Shown: positions 23,911-33,948 of the stretch, one piece after another
How positions within the stretch are numbered: the stretch's first letter is position 1
Layout: each line of letters opens with the position of its first letter
Origin: Phytophthora hibernalis
Taxonomy: Eukaryota > Oomycota > Peronosporomycetes > Peronosporales > Peronosporaceae
Assembly (NCBI GenBank): GCA_012656075.1
Contig: JAAKBF010000229.1
Span: forward strand, 485,563 to 549,562
DNA length: 64,000 nt
Direction of reading: 5' to 3'
Translations under genes and position numbers: made by a program
The notes under the pieces: generated by a model
The model's database searches: none
The model's input: only the letters and a program-made list of their open reading frames with translations
What the model was told of the DNA's origin: nothing

Positions 23911-24438
23911 TTACTCTTGCAGAGCAGTGAAAGCAGAGCGGAGGCCTTCAGACGAACACTGACCGATGAAATCGGTAACCTTTGCCGGTACATCGTTGAA
24001 AAGCTCTTCGAGTCCTTCCCATGAGTTTTCTGTTTCCTCCAAACCCTGCCACTTCACCTCCAATTCCCAACGAGAAAGCGTTTCGTTTAAATGGAAATTG
24101 CAGAAATGCTCCACGTTGAGCAGTAGTCCTTGATTTGAAACATGCTGGACCATTTCCTCGGAAACATCAAGGCTCAAATCCGCGTAAAATTTTAAACGTG
24201 AACCGTGGGCATCATGTGCTTTCGTGATGAGGTGCTTAATGATGAAAGAATGGGAAAGGGCCTCCACCACACGGAAAGGTCCAACCCAGCGTACCATGAG
24301 CTTGTTGCCTGGAAGGCGTACATCTACGTGCGACCAAAGGACAAAATCTCCTTCAGAGAAATTACACGGCGCTTCCTTCTTAGCGGCCATCTGCTTCAAG
24401 CGACGGCGCTCACGAATATCTGCGACGTCCTTGTGCAT
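23911..24438 (-). CDS. Integrase C-terminal and chromodomain-like end of element C Pol
   Basis: The ORF holds the GPFRVVEALSHSFIIKHL segment of the integrase C-terminal fold after a basic linker (ADIRERRRLKQMAAKK). Its last 60 residues (LSRWELEVKWQGLEETENSW) match a chromodomain core. Stop at 23911, about 18 bp from the 3' LTR. The reading joins the integrase core upstream with a one-base shift near 24438. Confidence 0.7.
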   Translation of the reverse strand: MHKDVADIRERRRLKQMAAKKEAPCNFSEGDFVLWSHVDVRLPGNKLMVRWVGPFRVVEALSHSFIIKHLITKAHDAHGSRLKFYADLSLDVSEEMVQHVSNQGLLLNVEHFCNFHLNETLSRWELEVKWQGLEETENSWEGLEELFNDVPAKVTDFIGQCSSEGLRSAFTALQE

Positions 24439-25504
24439 TTATTGTAAGTGTCGTCGTAAATCATCGAGGCGCTGGCGAATGTCCGGTTTACTCAGATTGA
24501 CTTCAACAGGGTCGCATCTACTGTCACGAGTAGGATTCCATATTACATCCAATGCACTGCTGGCTGGCAACCCAGTGAAAAGCTCGACGGGAGCCTTATC
24601 ACCAAGTGATGGCAACTGAGTGTGATTCAGGTTGGCCTGCACCACCGGAAGCAAGTATGGCCACTCTTTCGTGTCCAACTGATATTTCACAAGTAAAACA
24701 CGAAGTACTTGCAACACGTCACGATTGACGCGTTCGACCGTACCGTTGATCCACGGGCTATACGGGGAGTGAAGTGATGCTTGCATTTCAACCGACTGCT
24801 AAGCATATTCAACACTGAGTTGCGAAAGTGTGTCCCGTTATCAGGCTGCCAAGTTTCTGGCGCTCCGAAGCGTTTGTACCAGTCCATGATGGCATCCGCA
24901 GCTACATCAGCTATCGGCGCGTTGCAAGCAAATAGCGCGTCAAATCATCTTTCAAGACTAGTACATAGCGCAGGTCACCATGACTCGGAGGCAATGATAG
25001 AAAATCCCAGTGTAGGACTTCGTTGCGGCTGCTACACTTCAAAGTTGGTCCCCATGGCCGCTGAATCACATGCGGCCCCTTCACGTGCTTGCAAAGCAAA
25101 CACGCACTCACAAATCGTTTGATAATACCGGTAGCGTCATCTAAAGCAAAACGACTCATAGCATTTTGCATAGCTTGCTCACCACGGTGCCCTTGTGATC
25201 CAGCATGAGCCGCCACAAGAAGCCGAGCTAGGAATCCATGGCTTGCCATTGAAGCATACCAAACCATCAATCTCTGTGTGACCTCGGGGTGTTGTGCGGA
25301 TATGGTGCTGCTGAGCTTCAATGAGAGCTTCACGTGAAGGCCAAACAAAATTATCATCTTCCAAGGGTCGAAGAGATAACACTTGTTGCTCACTGCGCGT
25401 TCGAACATAGTTGATCTTCTTCGTGGTATGTTCGCCATCACGAACATGCCCCCATCGCGAGACGATGTCAGCCCATATGTTATCAGCGCCTGGGATGTGT
25501 TCAA
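24439..25504 (-). pseudogene. Integrase core of element C
   Basis: Zinc-binding part: AHAGSQGHRGEQAMQNAMS followed by FVSACLLCKHVKG (HHCC). Catalytic core: LHWDFLSLPPSHGDLRYVLV (first Asp), ETWQPDNGTHFRNSVLNM (second Asp) and INGTVERVNRDVLQVL (Glu). It is spread over the frames 25504-24911, 24887-24687 and 24786-24439, so at least two one-base shifts interrupt it. Confidence 0.75.
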
Positions 25505-25940
25505 TAGTGTAGATGTATCCCGTCAAACGCATAACCCGACGCTGAAGCTTTGCACGAACGTGCTTTTTCAACTCCTTGTCCGGTGCAAAAATTGCAATCA
25601 GATTGGCATGGTCACAATAAAGCCTGAAACCATTTGCTCTCTGCAACAGGTACTCCAACGTTGTGCACGCCTGAACAATTGGGAACGCTTCCTTTTCTAC
25701 TATACTCCAGTTCAGTTGTGCGCCTCGAAACATTCCTCCTTTGCATACTAAAAGCTGATGTTGCTGTTCATGCACCGAAACGTCGTCATTCCTATCCGCT
25801 ACTTGCGTCACCACTATTGAGTAACCCAAATCGCTTGCGTCTGAAAACACACAGATATCCTGGCTGGGATCAGGAAAGCGAGTGGGGTCGACGATCCAAT
25901 GTGCTCCAATAAGTGGCATAAGCCACTCTCTCACTGTCAC
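25179..25940 (-). CDS. RNase H domain of element C
   Basis: Contains DICVFSDASDLGYSIVVTQV (first Asp), NWSIVEKEAFPIVQACTTLE (Glu), FRLYCDHANLIAIF (Asp) and IPGADNIWADIVSRWG (last Asp), all in the usual Gypsy order. It is followed by the linker toward the integrase. Its 3' end overlaps the integrase zinc-finger frame, marking a shift near 25220. Confidence 0.75.
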   Translation of the reverse strand: MTVREWLMPLIGAHWIVDPTRFPDPSQDICVFSDASDLGYSIVVTQVADRNDDVSVHEQQHQLLVCKGGMFRGAQLNWSIVEKEAFPIVQACTTLEYLLQRANGFRLYCDHANLIAIFAPDKELKKHVRAKLQRRVMRLTGYIYTIEHIPGADNIWADIVSRWGHVRDGEHTTKKINYVRTRSEQQVLSLRPLEDDNFVWPSREALIEAQQHHIRTTPRGHTEIDGLVCFNGKPWIPSSASCGGSCWITRAPW

Positions 25941-25946
25941 TCCAAA

Positions 25947-26933
25947 TCAAAGGAATACGCAACGCCTGCTTGTGCCCTTTAATGCAGCGTCCAACTTGTC
26001 TTGCAGAGGGGCTGCGTAGCGTGAGTAGTCAATGATCGAATCACGTAGCCAATTGGCGGCGCACAAGAAATACTGTAGGTCACCAGCGGTGGCTGGTAGT
26101 GGTAGCTCTTGTGATGCCGAAACACGTGCCGGGTCATGGGAAACTCCATCACCACTAATGAGACGACCACACCATTTCACCTGGAACTGGAACAATTCAC
26201 TCTTCATGATGTTCAACTTCAGGTTGAACTCACGTAGCAAGTTGAAAATTTTCCGCAGAGCTTCTAGGTACTCCTCTACACTCTCAGCAAACAGAATCAC
26301 ATCGTCGATCCAAATCAACACTGTGTTGTACAACATTGGGTCGAAAACAAACTGCATCTGGTTCTGGAAGTGCAATGCGCTATCCGTAGCACCTTGCGGA
26401 ACTCTGGTTGGGGTGTAGATGGTATCATCTGTCATGAAACTAAACATCTCCTGCGAATCTTCATGAAGCCCCATCTGCCAAAAGCTTTTGAGCAGATCAA
26501 AACGTGCAAAACCAAACGATCCACGAACTGCACCAGAGACAACCGAGAGATTCGGAGACGCGCCTGCAATTGGCACAGTCATCGCGTTCACTCTACGGTA
26601 ATCCACTGTCATCCGAAATTCCTGCGTGCCTGGCTTCCTGATTGGAAGTGCTGCTGAAGCCCAACGACTCGCGTTGTTCTTGCGAATCAAGCCACGAGCT
26701 TCGAGATCCCTAGTGTAATGTCGCAAGAACTGCTGCTGTAGGGGAGGATAACTACGGACTTTGCATCGATATGGTACCGCATCATCTTCCAACTGTACGC
26801 GAAGAGGCTGTACACGAGCTGGTTCATCAAGTTCCAAATCTGCACGAAATACATCTCCGTATTCGTTCACCAGGTCAGCCAATTCGGCTTCATGTTCAAC
26901 CGGGAACCCATTCGTAATTGCTTCAGTTACCAT
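25947..26933 (-). CDS. Reverse transcriptase of element C
   Basis: Motifs in order: ASRWASAALPIRKPG, FRMTVDYRRVNAMT, FGFARFDLLKSFWQMGLH (first Asp), PTRVPQGATDSALHFQNQMQ, VLIWIDDVILFAESVEEYL (catalytic pair of Asp) and KWCGRLISGDGV. The spacing between the QGATDS motif and IDD is normal, unlike element A. A frame boundary at 25940 separates it from RNase H. Confidence 0.8.
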   Translation of the reverse strand: MVTEAITNGFPVEHEAELADLVNEYGDVFRADLELDEPARVQPLRVQLEDDAVPYRCKVRSYPPLQQQFLRHYTRDLEARGLIRKNNASRWASAALPIRKPGTQEFRMTVDYRRVNAMTVPIAGASPNLSVVSGAVRGSFGFARFDLLKSFWQMGLHEDSQEMFSFMTDDTIYTPTRVPQGATDSALHFQNQMQFVFDPMLYNTVLIWIDDVILFAESVEEYLEALRKIFNLLREFNLKLNIMKSELFQFQVKWCGRLISGDGVSHDPARVSASQELPLPATAGDLQYFLCAANWLRDSIIDYSRYAAPLQDKLDAALKGTSRRCVFL

Positions 26934-27057
26934 TTCGCTGAATCGCTCAGCGTGGTTTGCGACATCACATCAATGATATCAAACACCGGATCTGGTAGGA
27001 GACCATCATCTGAGTCCTCAACATTCGGCGACACGGCTAGCTGCTCAATCATCCTAT

Positions 27058-27528
27058 CTATGTCAATGCCGAGTGAGCGCAGCGTCTTTTTCCCAGCAAA
27101 AACTCATCGGTGTCTGCATCCAGTACAGTACACGGTACTTGGTACAGATTTACGGGCCCAGCTGAAGTGTTGATGCGCAAATCGAGATGAACTTCCTCAG
27201 TACAAACAGTAACTCGACCTTCATTCATCTCCACCTCCTGCTGTACCGCCAACATTACTGGCCGAACATCATTACCAAGCTCCTGAAGATCATTGATCAC
27301 ACGGCGTGGTACAACATTGGCATCTGCCCCGGTATCCGGACAAAAGGGGACGTCGATCAAATCATTCAAACGCACAGAATGACCATCGCCTGCAGCATGA
27401 TCTCTTAAACGCCATCGTTTCGCCTGTCGGCGGCTGGTCCGCATCTCGGCCATTTTCTGCCGAGCTCCATCCTTGTCAGCATCAGTGGCTGTAGGGCAAT
27501 CCTCGAGCCAATGCGCGTCCTTGCACAC
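27058..27528 (-). CDS. Gag zinc-knuckle remnant and aspartic protease of element C
   Basis: Starts MCKDAHWLEDCPTATDADKD, the end of a CCHC knuckle. DVPFCPDTGADANVVPRRVI near 27330-27370 is the protease active site (D-T-G). It is joined to the RT frame by a one-base shift near 27060. Confidence 0.7.
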   Translation of the reverse strand: MCKDAHWLEDCPTATDADKDGARQKMAEMRTSRRQAKRWRLRDHAAGDGHSVRLNDLIDVPFCPDTGADANVVPRRVINDLQELGNDVRPVMLAVQQEVEMNEGRVTVCTEEVHLDLRINTSAGPVNLYQVPCTVLDADTDEFLLGKRRCAHSALT

Positions 27529-28476
27529 CCAACAGCCCGTACGCGGAGGCTGGCGCTTCTGGTGCTTGCAGTCGAAGCTGTTGCTTCTTGCTTGGCGTGC
27601 CCTGGCTTCGTTCTACCCGAACCGCCTTGAGGTGTCGTTTTCCCCAATGGTGCTGGTGATTTGCTGACAGGATATGATTTTTTACATCCTTACTCCTGCC
27701 AAACTCTCTGCTGAGATAATGATAATGCTGTTGTAGACGGGCGCGTTGCAGTACGAGAGGATAGAGCTTGACACAGCTCGTTGCGGCCTCGCGATGTTCC
27801 AGATTCACCATGCGTTCGATCTCCACTCGCAGTTCTTCAGGCTGCAAATTGGCGATCAAAATTTTGCAGCGCTGCTTCATGCGCTACTTGTAGAAGGGCT
27901 CCGACTCCGGGCAGGTGCTGTCAAACCGTTATTTTCAATGAGACGATCAAAGTTGGCAAAGTAATGCAAAATGCGGGCATCACAATCGTCAATGCGCATG
28001 TTCATCTTCAATCGGTCACGAAAAAGACGATCCAAGTCGGGAACGTGAGCATTCTTCAGATGGCTACACCGCTTTTCAATCTCGGTCTGCAGGTCAATAT
28101 CCGTTACTTCGCCCAGGGGCTTGTACAGGACATAACGCGCGATTATTGCGAGGATGTCGACGTCGAAGTAGCTCTTGATGCGTGCGCAGATCCGTTCTGG
28201 CGTCTCCCCACTTACAACACATCGCTCCGCTATCTTGGCCACGTAGCGTTTTCTCACACGACTCCATGCGACGAGTGACGCCTGGTCCACTTCAACTTGG
28301 GCGCGGTAATGAACTCGTACACAGGCTGAGGTACGCTCATCTCGACGTCGCCGTCGCTGTCCAAGCGGTAGCCGCCACTCATGACGAGTACAAGGCGTGT
28401 AAACCTTCGGGCGTTCTTGTGCGGGCGTTAGTTGCGTGCGGTGCGTTGCAAAAACTTGAAAAGCCAAAGAATTCTT
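27482..28476 (-). pseudogene. Gag region of element C
   Basis: Two overlapping frames (28476-27877 and 27880-27482) encode a basic, helical protein: LVAWSRVRKRYVAKIAERC, ICARIKSYFDVDILAI, DLDRLFRDRLKMNMRIDDCD, then MKQRCKILIANLQPEELRVE. The pattern (helical capsid, then basic Gln-rich tail, then CCHC) fits Gypsy Gag. It begins close to the 5' LTR at 28477. A one-base shift near 27880 splits it. Confidence 0.6.
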
Positions 28477-28895
28477 TATGGCAAGTGCTGCTTTGATGGC
28501 AAATTGAATTGTGTCTTTTATTGCTGTTTGCCTCATTCAATCTTGTTTGCTCGTCTTCTCATATGCAGTGCCCTAGGTGTGGCCCTTGTGCTGGAAGGAC
28601 ACCGCCTTGGGCTGCTAGAATGTATGTCGATTGCTCCACGTTGATTCCACACCGGATGCAGCAAGCGGCAGCATCACAAGTTGATTACCTTGTGATTGCT
28701 TGTCGTCGTCGGGAATACTGGTGGCTTTGGTCCGCAGCAGCACTGAGTGCTGGTGCTGATTGCTCGGTGATTGCTACACCTTGAAGTGCTTGCAACGGAT
28801 TGCGAAGTCACCATAGAATGTGTGTGGTCAACTGAGTGATGTTCATGCAACATGCAGTGCGATGCAAGAGGAACGTGGCTGTAGGAATCCCCACA
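28477..28895 (-). repeat. 5' LTR of element C
   Basis: 419 bp; differs from the left LTR by an extra T in a T run, a GC insertion, and A/G and C/T substitutions. It is followed by GTGGT (28896-28900), the second target copy. Confidence 0.9.
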
Positions 28896-29199
28896 GTGGT
28901 GACAATTCGTGGGGTGCTGCGTGCAACCAGTCTTGCAGTGAAAACCACTGCGCCAGCGGCAATATCAGCTGCAATTCTGTGGATGGAACGCTTCTCTCGT
29001 GTGGTTCTTGCGAGGATGGATACTGGGGGCAATTTGTGGCGGCACCTGTGAAGTACCTGATGGCTGCACGAGTGCGCGTTGTGATCGGACCGACGGGGGC
29101 AAAATCGAGTGTATTTCGTGCGAAAATGAATCCAGCTCGCTCAAACGTCTGAATCGGTTTCCTTGCCAGCAAATCCTTTCATCATGTTTGGACTATTGA

Positions 29200-29426
29200 T
29201 CTGTACTCTATTTCGTCTTCTTTGATCGTATCGGGCAAAGTAGACACACGATATTGTAATACACATCGTCGTCTGACATCTATGTAGACCGGCCAACAAC
29301 ATGTCGGTAGTTTCGACTCCCAAGTATTTTCGTCCATGTCGTCACACTAAAAGCAGCGTGCAGGCTCCTAACGACTTCACTCGTTGTGTCTGCATGCGTC
29401 TTACTTGACCTTCTCGTAGTGCACCA
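29200..29426. promoter_or_regulatory. Upstream region of the K+ channel gene
   Basis: Non-coding 227 bp between the end of the split Cys-rich gene and the channel ATG. It has pyrimidine-rich patches but no motif I can name. Confidence 0.3.
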
Positions 29427-32400
29427 ATGGTGGTTCTGGACAATTCACCGCTTCCCGAGCACCATGGTAACAGACCACCGCCTCCAGGTCGACTTGGTGC
29501 ATTGGCACTGTCCCTATTGGATTCGGTACTGCATCGACGCACGCCCAATTCTCCACACGACGGGAACGACAAGGTAACCCCGTTCTCAAAACGCTCTCGA
29601 AATGCACGAAGCGCACAAAATATCAATGGACGCAATCGGCGAGAAGATCGCATTCGGCGAGAGGCAACAAAGAGCAGGAGAGAAGGGACCAGCGGTCGAG
29701 AAGGGAATTCTTCAAACGCCACCCCCAATGTGCCCATAAGACGCTCGAGCTCAATGAAGCAGCTGAAAGCAGGTTTGAGCAGTAAAATGCTGGGGCTCAG
29801 CTCAAATACTACTCGAAGTTTTAAAATGAAGGTTGTGGCGACTGCAACCGACCTTGGGAAGAAAGAAGCCCCGAGGTCGTGACTAACTACGTCTACGACA
29901 TGCCCGAGAAGAAATCCAAGGTGAAGGCCGACTATGACGACATCGACGACCTTGAGAACGACGACTTTGACCATGATCTAAGTGATGAGGATGAAGAAGA
30001 TGAAGACGAACTTAATTTCGAGTTACGACCATTGGTGTCAGAGGATGAAGATGAAATGGCTTACTTCGCCCACCGCATGGGCGGCTCTGAATTCAAATTA
30101 CTCCGCCGGCATGTGTTGCATCCGCACGGCCGTATCCGTTCAATATGGGATACTGTTTCTCTCGTATTGATCACATGTAGGGCTCTGTTGAATCATTTCA
30201 CAAACTCTTGCGCTGACGTTGTGGTATTGTGTTAGGGGTCCTCATTATCGTACCGTTCGAGCTTTGCTTCAATATGAACGACCCTTTTCGTCGTAAAATT
30301 TTACACTTCGACCTCTTCGTCGATGCCATTTTCGCTGTGGACATATTATTTAAGTAAGTTTACTTCTTCCCTCACTTCGCTTGCAGCTCGCTCTAATTTG
30401 TACTGTTACTTCACTTTCAGTTTCAACACAGCCGTGGAAGACGATGGCAAACTGCATTTCTCTCTCCCTCCATTTTCCGACATTATACTCGTGGATGGTT
30501 CGTGCCTGAAGTTATTTGGACGTTGCCCTTCTACGCCATTTTCGAGGCTCACGATCCGGAAGCTTATGAAGCTGGTGGTTCCTCCAGTAGCCCACTCTTT
30601 CGCTTTGCATGTCGAAGTGCGTGGTTATATCCAACAGTACGCTGCCTGCGTTTCATGCGAGTTGTCGGGCTGCCACGGCTTCAGCGTCGGCTAGAGCACT
30701 CGCTTCTCATTTCTTCTAGAGTCAGCAGCCTGGGGAGTTTCTTGTTCGTAGTATTGGCGCTCTCTCATGTCTTCAGTTGCGTTTTCGCGTATTTGGCGTT
30801 CAACGATGAGGATCAGCTCGATTTTGCCATCAGCACCCGAGTGTTGCAAGACTCTGAGCTCAAGACTCGATACATTGCAGCTTTCTACTGGTCGATGATG
30901 ACTATGACCACTGTTGGCTATGGCGACAGTAGGTAACCTTGCTCTCCATTTGACTTGATTGAGACCGATTTTCTAACAGACTTGTTCCATGGTGCTAGTT
31001 ACTGTGAAAACGAATGCCGGGAGACTCTTTTCGCTGGCGGCAATGATCGTAGGTGCTGGTGTGTTTGCGTACGGCATTACGAACGTTGTGTCGCTTTTTC
31101 AGCAGCTTTACGAGAACGACACGGCATACCGACGAGACATGGATCAGATTAATGAATTCATGCAGGCGCGCATGCTACCACGAGCACTACGCGATAAGGT
31201 TCGTGCTAACACTGTCCACTGGCGTAAAGCTGCTCGAGGAGAAAATAAGGAACGTGACCGCGCCATTGTGGAGCGCATGGCGAGTTTGATACGTACGAAG
31301 GTAGCAGATCGCTTCTGCGAAGGAATGATGCCCCACAAAATGCCATTTCTTGCTGGATGTAGTGCCGAGTTTATCCACGACTTGTACCTGCGCATGCGGG
31401 TCCAGTGCTATTTACCAGGTGAAGACATCATCAGCCAGGGGACTACGGATCCGAAATGTTCTTCCTCTTTGCGGGCCACGCACAAGTGTTGCTTGGTCTG
31501 ACAAAGGTAGCTCTATTCGGTCCCAACTCGTGCTTCGGAGAGTTCAGCATCGCCAACCCACGCAAGCCTCGGCTTGCCACCATCCAAGCGTTGGACTTTT
31601 GTGAGACGCACTGCATCGACCGAGCAAATTCTGCGAGTACTTCTGCGCCATCCGATTACACTGCGCTCTGCACGTCAACTTGCCACTTTGCGCTCTCGAA
31701 AAGCGCTAACATTAATTTACGAAACCGGTGGGAAGTCACGAACTCTGCTACAGGGGTTGGCTATGGTGTGGCGTGCGGAAGGCGTACAAGGTTTGCTGCC
31801 GGCAGGTGTACTACCTGATAGTTTGCCATTCTTGCAGGAGTTTGCTGCCATCCACATCATCGCTAGAGGAAATTCAGTAGCTGGCAGTAGTCTCGTACCA
31901 CAGCTCCATCAGTTGCACCCGCAGCTTAACCTGGATCCGCTACAGCAGTACAATTCGACTGTGGCCCCCAATCCCGGAACCACGAGTGCGCCAACATCAA
32001 CTCGCCGGCAGTCAATTGTGTTAGATCCAACATCAACTCGCCGGCAGTCAGTTGTGTTAGATCCTGCGATCATGGTGGCCACGACTCAGGGACCTTCTCC
32101 ACACCAACGCGGGCGAATGATAAAGCTGCCAAGGATCATCCCAGACGGGCCGCCAGCTTCTGAGCTCCCTCTCAGGGAAAGAGAAGCCGTCACTGCACGC
32201 AAAGTCGTAAATGCTCTTGCAGGTGGTCGTCCCAAATTGACAAGAAGCGGTTCAACCACCAACGTAATGATTGGTACTCCACTTGCTGTCTTACCCCCAA
32301 CGGCGGCAACGCCACCACCTCCACTAGACGATCGGCTGGAGCAGCTTCTCACTGAAATCCGCAACGTTGCTAGTCGGCAAAATGTGCTGGAACAGCAACT

Positions 32401-32596
32401 GAAAGCAATCCTGGAGAGCGCACGCCCCAAGCTCGAGAGCCAAAGTATCAAGTTAGACAGCGGAATCATAGCTTACGACAAAGGTCGCTTCGACGAGCAG
32501 CACTGGATCGATCGTCAGCATGCGCCACCTCTTGTGCGCGACCGATCCACTCGCCGTGTCGACCGAACGGCACACCATGACGGCGCCGGTACCTGA
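29427..32596 (+). CDS. Voltage-gated-type K+ channel with cyclic nucleotide-binding domain
   Basis: ATG 29427. Introns are inferred at 30177-30235, 30354-30420 and 30929-30998. A basic N-terminus and an acidic stretch (DDIDDLENDDFDHDLSDEDE) precede S1-S6: S3 LHFDLFVDAIFAVDILF, S4 RFMRVVGLPRLQRRLEHSLL with spaced Arg, pore YWSMMTMTTVGYGD (K+ selectivity filter) and S6 GRLFSLAAMIVGAGVFAYGI. A C-linker and cyclic nucleotide-binding domain follow (CYLPGEDIISQG, then MFFLFAGHAQVLLG and SCFGEFSI). The long C-tail has two RRQS sites and a coiled-coil segment (LDDRLEQLLTEIRNVASRQN). One-base shifts at about 29866 (C run), 30475 (C run), 31438-31441 (G run) and 31623 break the reading. The architecture is EAG/HCN-like; it is a plasma-membrane channel likely tuned by voltage and cNMP. 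Confidence 0.8.
31991..32062 (+). repeat. 36-bp tandem duplication in the channel C-tail
   Basis: Two copies of a 36-bp unit starting CCAACATCAACTCGCCGGCA differ at one base (A/G). They encode PTSTRRQS(I/V)VLD twice, doubling a basic-x-Ser site of the PKA type. Confidence 0.85.
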
Positions 32597-32706
32597 AAAC
32601 AACAATGAAGACAACAAACCAACGCATCAAGAGTTCAATGCATTTGCTGGTCCATGGGTAAAATGGCTCACCACATCTGTCTATCGAGCTCTGCATATGT
32701 ACCTTG
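32597..32706. other. Convergent intergenic gap
   Basis: 110 bp between the stop of the channel (+) and the stop of the DnaJ gene (-). Both terminators and poly(A) signals must lie here or overlap the neighbours. Confidence 0.4.
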
Positions 32707-33742
32707 TCAAAAGAGACCGGGTGTCGATGTAACCTGTGAAATCTCGCCACCTGCAAGACGCACAAGCCACTTGCGGACTTTGTCCTCCAGATGTTGGCGA
32801 CCCTCGCTGCTGTTATGAAGAAGCAGCGAGATCTTTTTGCCCTTGTAGCTGAGCCCCACAACAAATGCTGAGAACGTCAAACCAAGCATGTCAGCCAGAA
32901 GAAAGCCAATGCAAATAACAACATCACTTCACGTACGTGCTGCGTTTCCGAACTGCGTCTGCCACAGCGCGCGCTTGTCAGTAGGCTGCATGTTCATATC
33001 CAGCCAGCAAAACGTCAGCGGGTCTCGCTGGAACTCAGTCGCAAGCTTCTCCACGATGCCAAACTGATCTGTATCATCCCCCAATCCACAATTCAATCCT
33101 CCAAACATCCAAAATGCCCACAACATCAACGAACCTCTCACACTGCAGTCATGCCGCGTCTCGTCAGGAAAGAACACGAGCGTACGTCGTCCTTTGCCGT
33201 CAAGTAGAGCGGATTCAGCTCGTAACTCGACGGCGCGAACACCTTTGCAATCTGCTTCAACGGACTCTCACGCAGAGGCTCCTTGTGCTCTGTAGACCTC
33301 CCTCATCCTCCGTCGTCTTATTGCCCAGTGACATGAGACCCGCCACCGCCGCGAACAGCAGCACGAGCAGGAAGGGCGTGGACAGGTGCGTCAGGTCCCA
33401 CCTCTGGCTGTAGTTGTAGTTGTAGCCCCTCCCGTAACTGTTATAGCCTCCCTGTTGCTGCCTGTAGAAGTTCTGCTCTTGTCTCTGTCTCCGCTCGTTC
33501 TCCACTGCTGTCGGCGCCTTGTTCAGCTGGTCGTAGGCTGATCCGATGCGCATGAACTGCTGCTCCGCCTGTGGGTTGCCTGGGTTCTTGTCCGGGTGCC
33601 ACTTGAGCGCCAGCGACCGGTACGCGCGCTTGATCTCCGCCTCGGAGGCCGACCGCCGCACGCCCAGCACCTTGTACGGGTCCTCCCCGAAGCCGCGCGC
33701 GCCCGCCAGCAGCAGCAACAGCACGAACACCGTCGCCCTCAT
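32707..33742 (-). CDS. ER-type DnaJ (Hsp40) protein with thioredoxin-like region
   Basis: ATG at 33742 starts MRATVFVLLLLLAGARGFGE, a clear signal peptide. The J domain follows: DPYKVLGVRRSASEAEIKRA ... ALKWHPDKNPGNPQAEQQF with the HPD triad. After a Tyr/Gly/Asn-rich linker comes a membrane segment (FLLVLLFAAVAGLMSL). The next part, reached after one-base shifts near 33290 and 33188, reads SPLKQIAKVFAPSSYELNPL, TLVFFPDETRHDCSVR and KLATEFQRDPLTFCWLDMN, which resembles the thioredoxin-like half of DnaJC16-type proteins. An intron at 32868-32936 leads to the last exon (FVVGLSYKGKKISLLLHNSS), stop TGA at 32707. Probable role: co-chaperone for BiP at the ER membrane. Confidence 0.75.
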
Positions 33743-33948
33743 TGCAGGAGTAGAACGACTAGAGTAACTGCCGACATAATCGGTTCTAGCAACTGATACC
33801 CTTGCATAATCGATCGATCCAAATGAACTCGTAGTTGAAAATAACTGTTAGTCTTCATAAACTGGCACTTTCGATCTCATCCTCAGTGTTGAAAGTGGGA
33901 GCTGTAATTCCAAATCCGCGCCCAATCTGTCAGTTTGAATTCCGCATT
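33743..33948. promoter_or_regulatory. Short bidirectional promoter between DnaJ and CEP70-like genes
   Basis: Only 206 bp separate the two divergent start codons (33742 minus, 33949 plus), so both promoters must share this interval. It contains CATAATCGATCGATCC and pyrimidine-rich patches; oomycete initiator elements are pyrimidine-rich, but no clear match is claimed. Confidence 0.5.

Larger units (their letters stand above)
23478..28895 (-). mobile_element. Complete Ty3/Gypsy retrotransposon 'C', minus strand, inserted in a coding region
   Basis: Two LTRs (23478-23893 and 28477-28895) flank a 4.6-kb interior whose Gag-Pol reads on the minus strand: Gag, protease, RT, RNase H, integrase, chromodomain-like end. 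The flanks carry the duplication GTGGT. By eye the LTRs differ at two substitutions and two small indels over about 417 bp, so the insertion is recent. Next to the left LTR, on the minus strand, is a G-rich tract (CTTGGGGGCAC) suited to be the polypurine tract. There is no antisense ORF, in contrast to elements A and B. Confidence 0.9.
20471..29199 (+). pseudogene. Cysteine-rich secreted-type protein with EGF-like C-terminus, split by Gypsy element C
   Basis: ATG 20471 starts MRLDRLFAWQLLTWFATRSE, a plausible signal peptide. The frame shifts by one base near 20825 (A/C run), continues through 20863-22002, meets TGA at 22000-22002, reads on in the same frame to about 22500, then becomes Ser/Thr-rich and hard to follow (22500-23280). 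Coding signal returns at 23290-23477 (FVNITSVSSATGEISITLSV, then NASDFESEVYKRAKNE) with a shift near 23350. At 23478 retroelement C begins. The gene resumes at 28901, directly in frame across the junction, as a Cys-rich EGF-like segment (CNQSCSENHCASG, LSCGSCEDGYWG), with a shift near 29030, ending at about 29199. Removing element C and one GTGGT copy restores continuity. I do not recognise the family; many N-x-S/T sites and Cys pairs suggest an extracellular protein. Confidence 0.55.

Noticed and set aside
31740..31850. Mitochondrial carrier-like stretch (GLAMVWRAEGVQGLL) in the channel tail
   Set aside because: The resemblance is limited to one helix-like motif; the sequence continues the channel C-tail in the same frame and no PxD/ExxK carrier signature is present.
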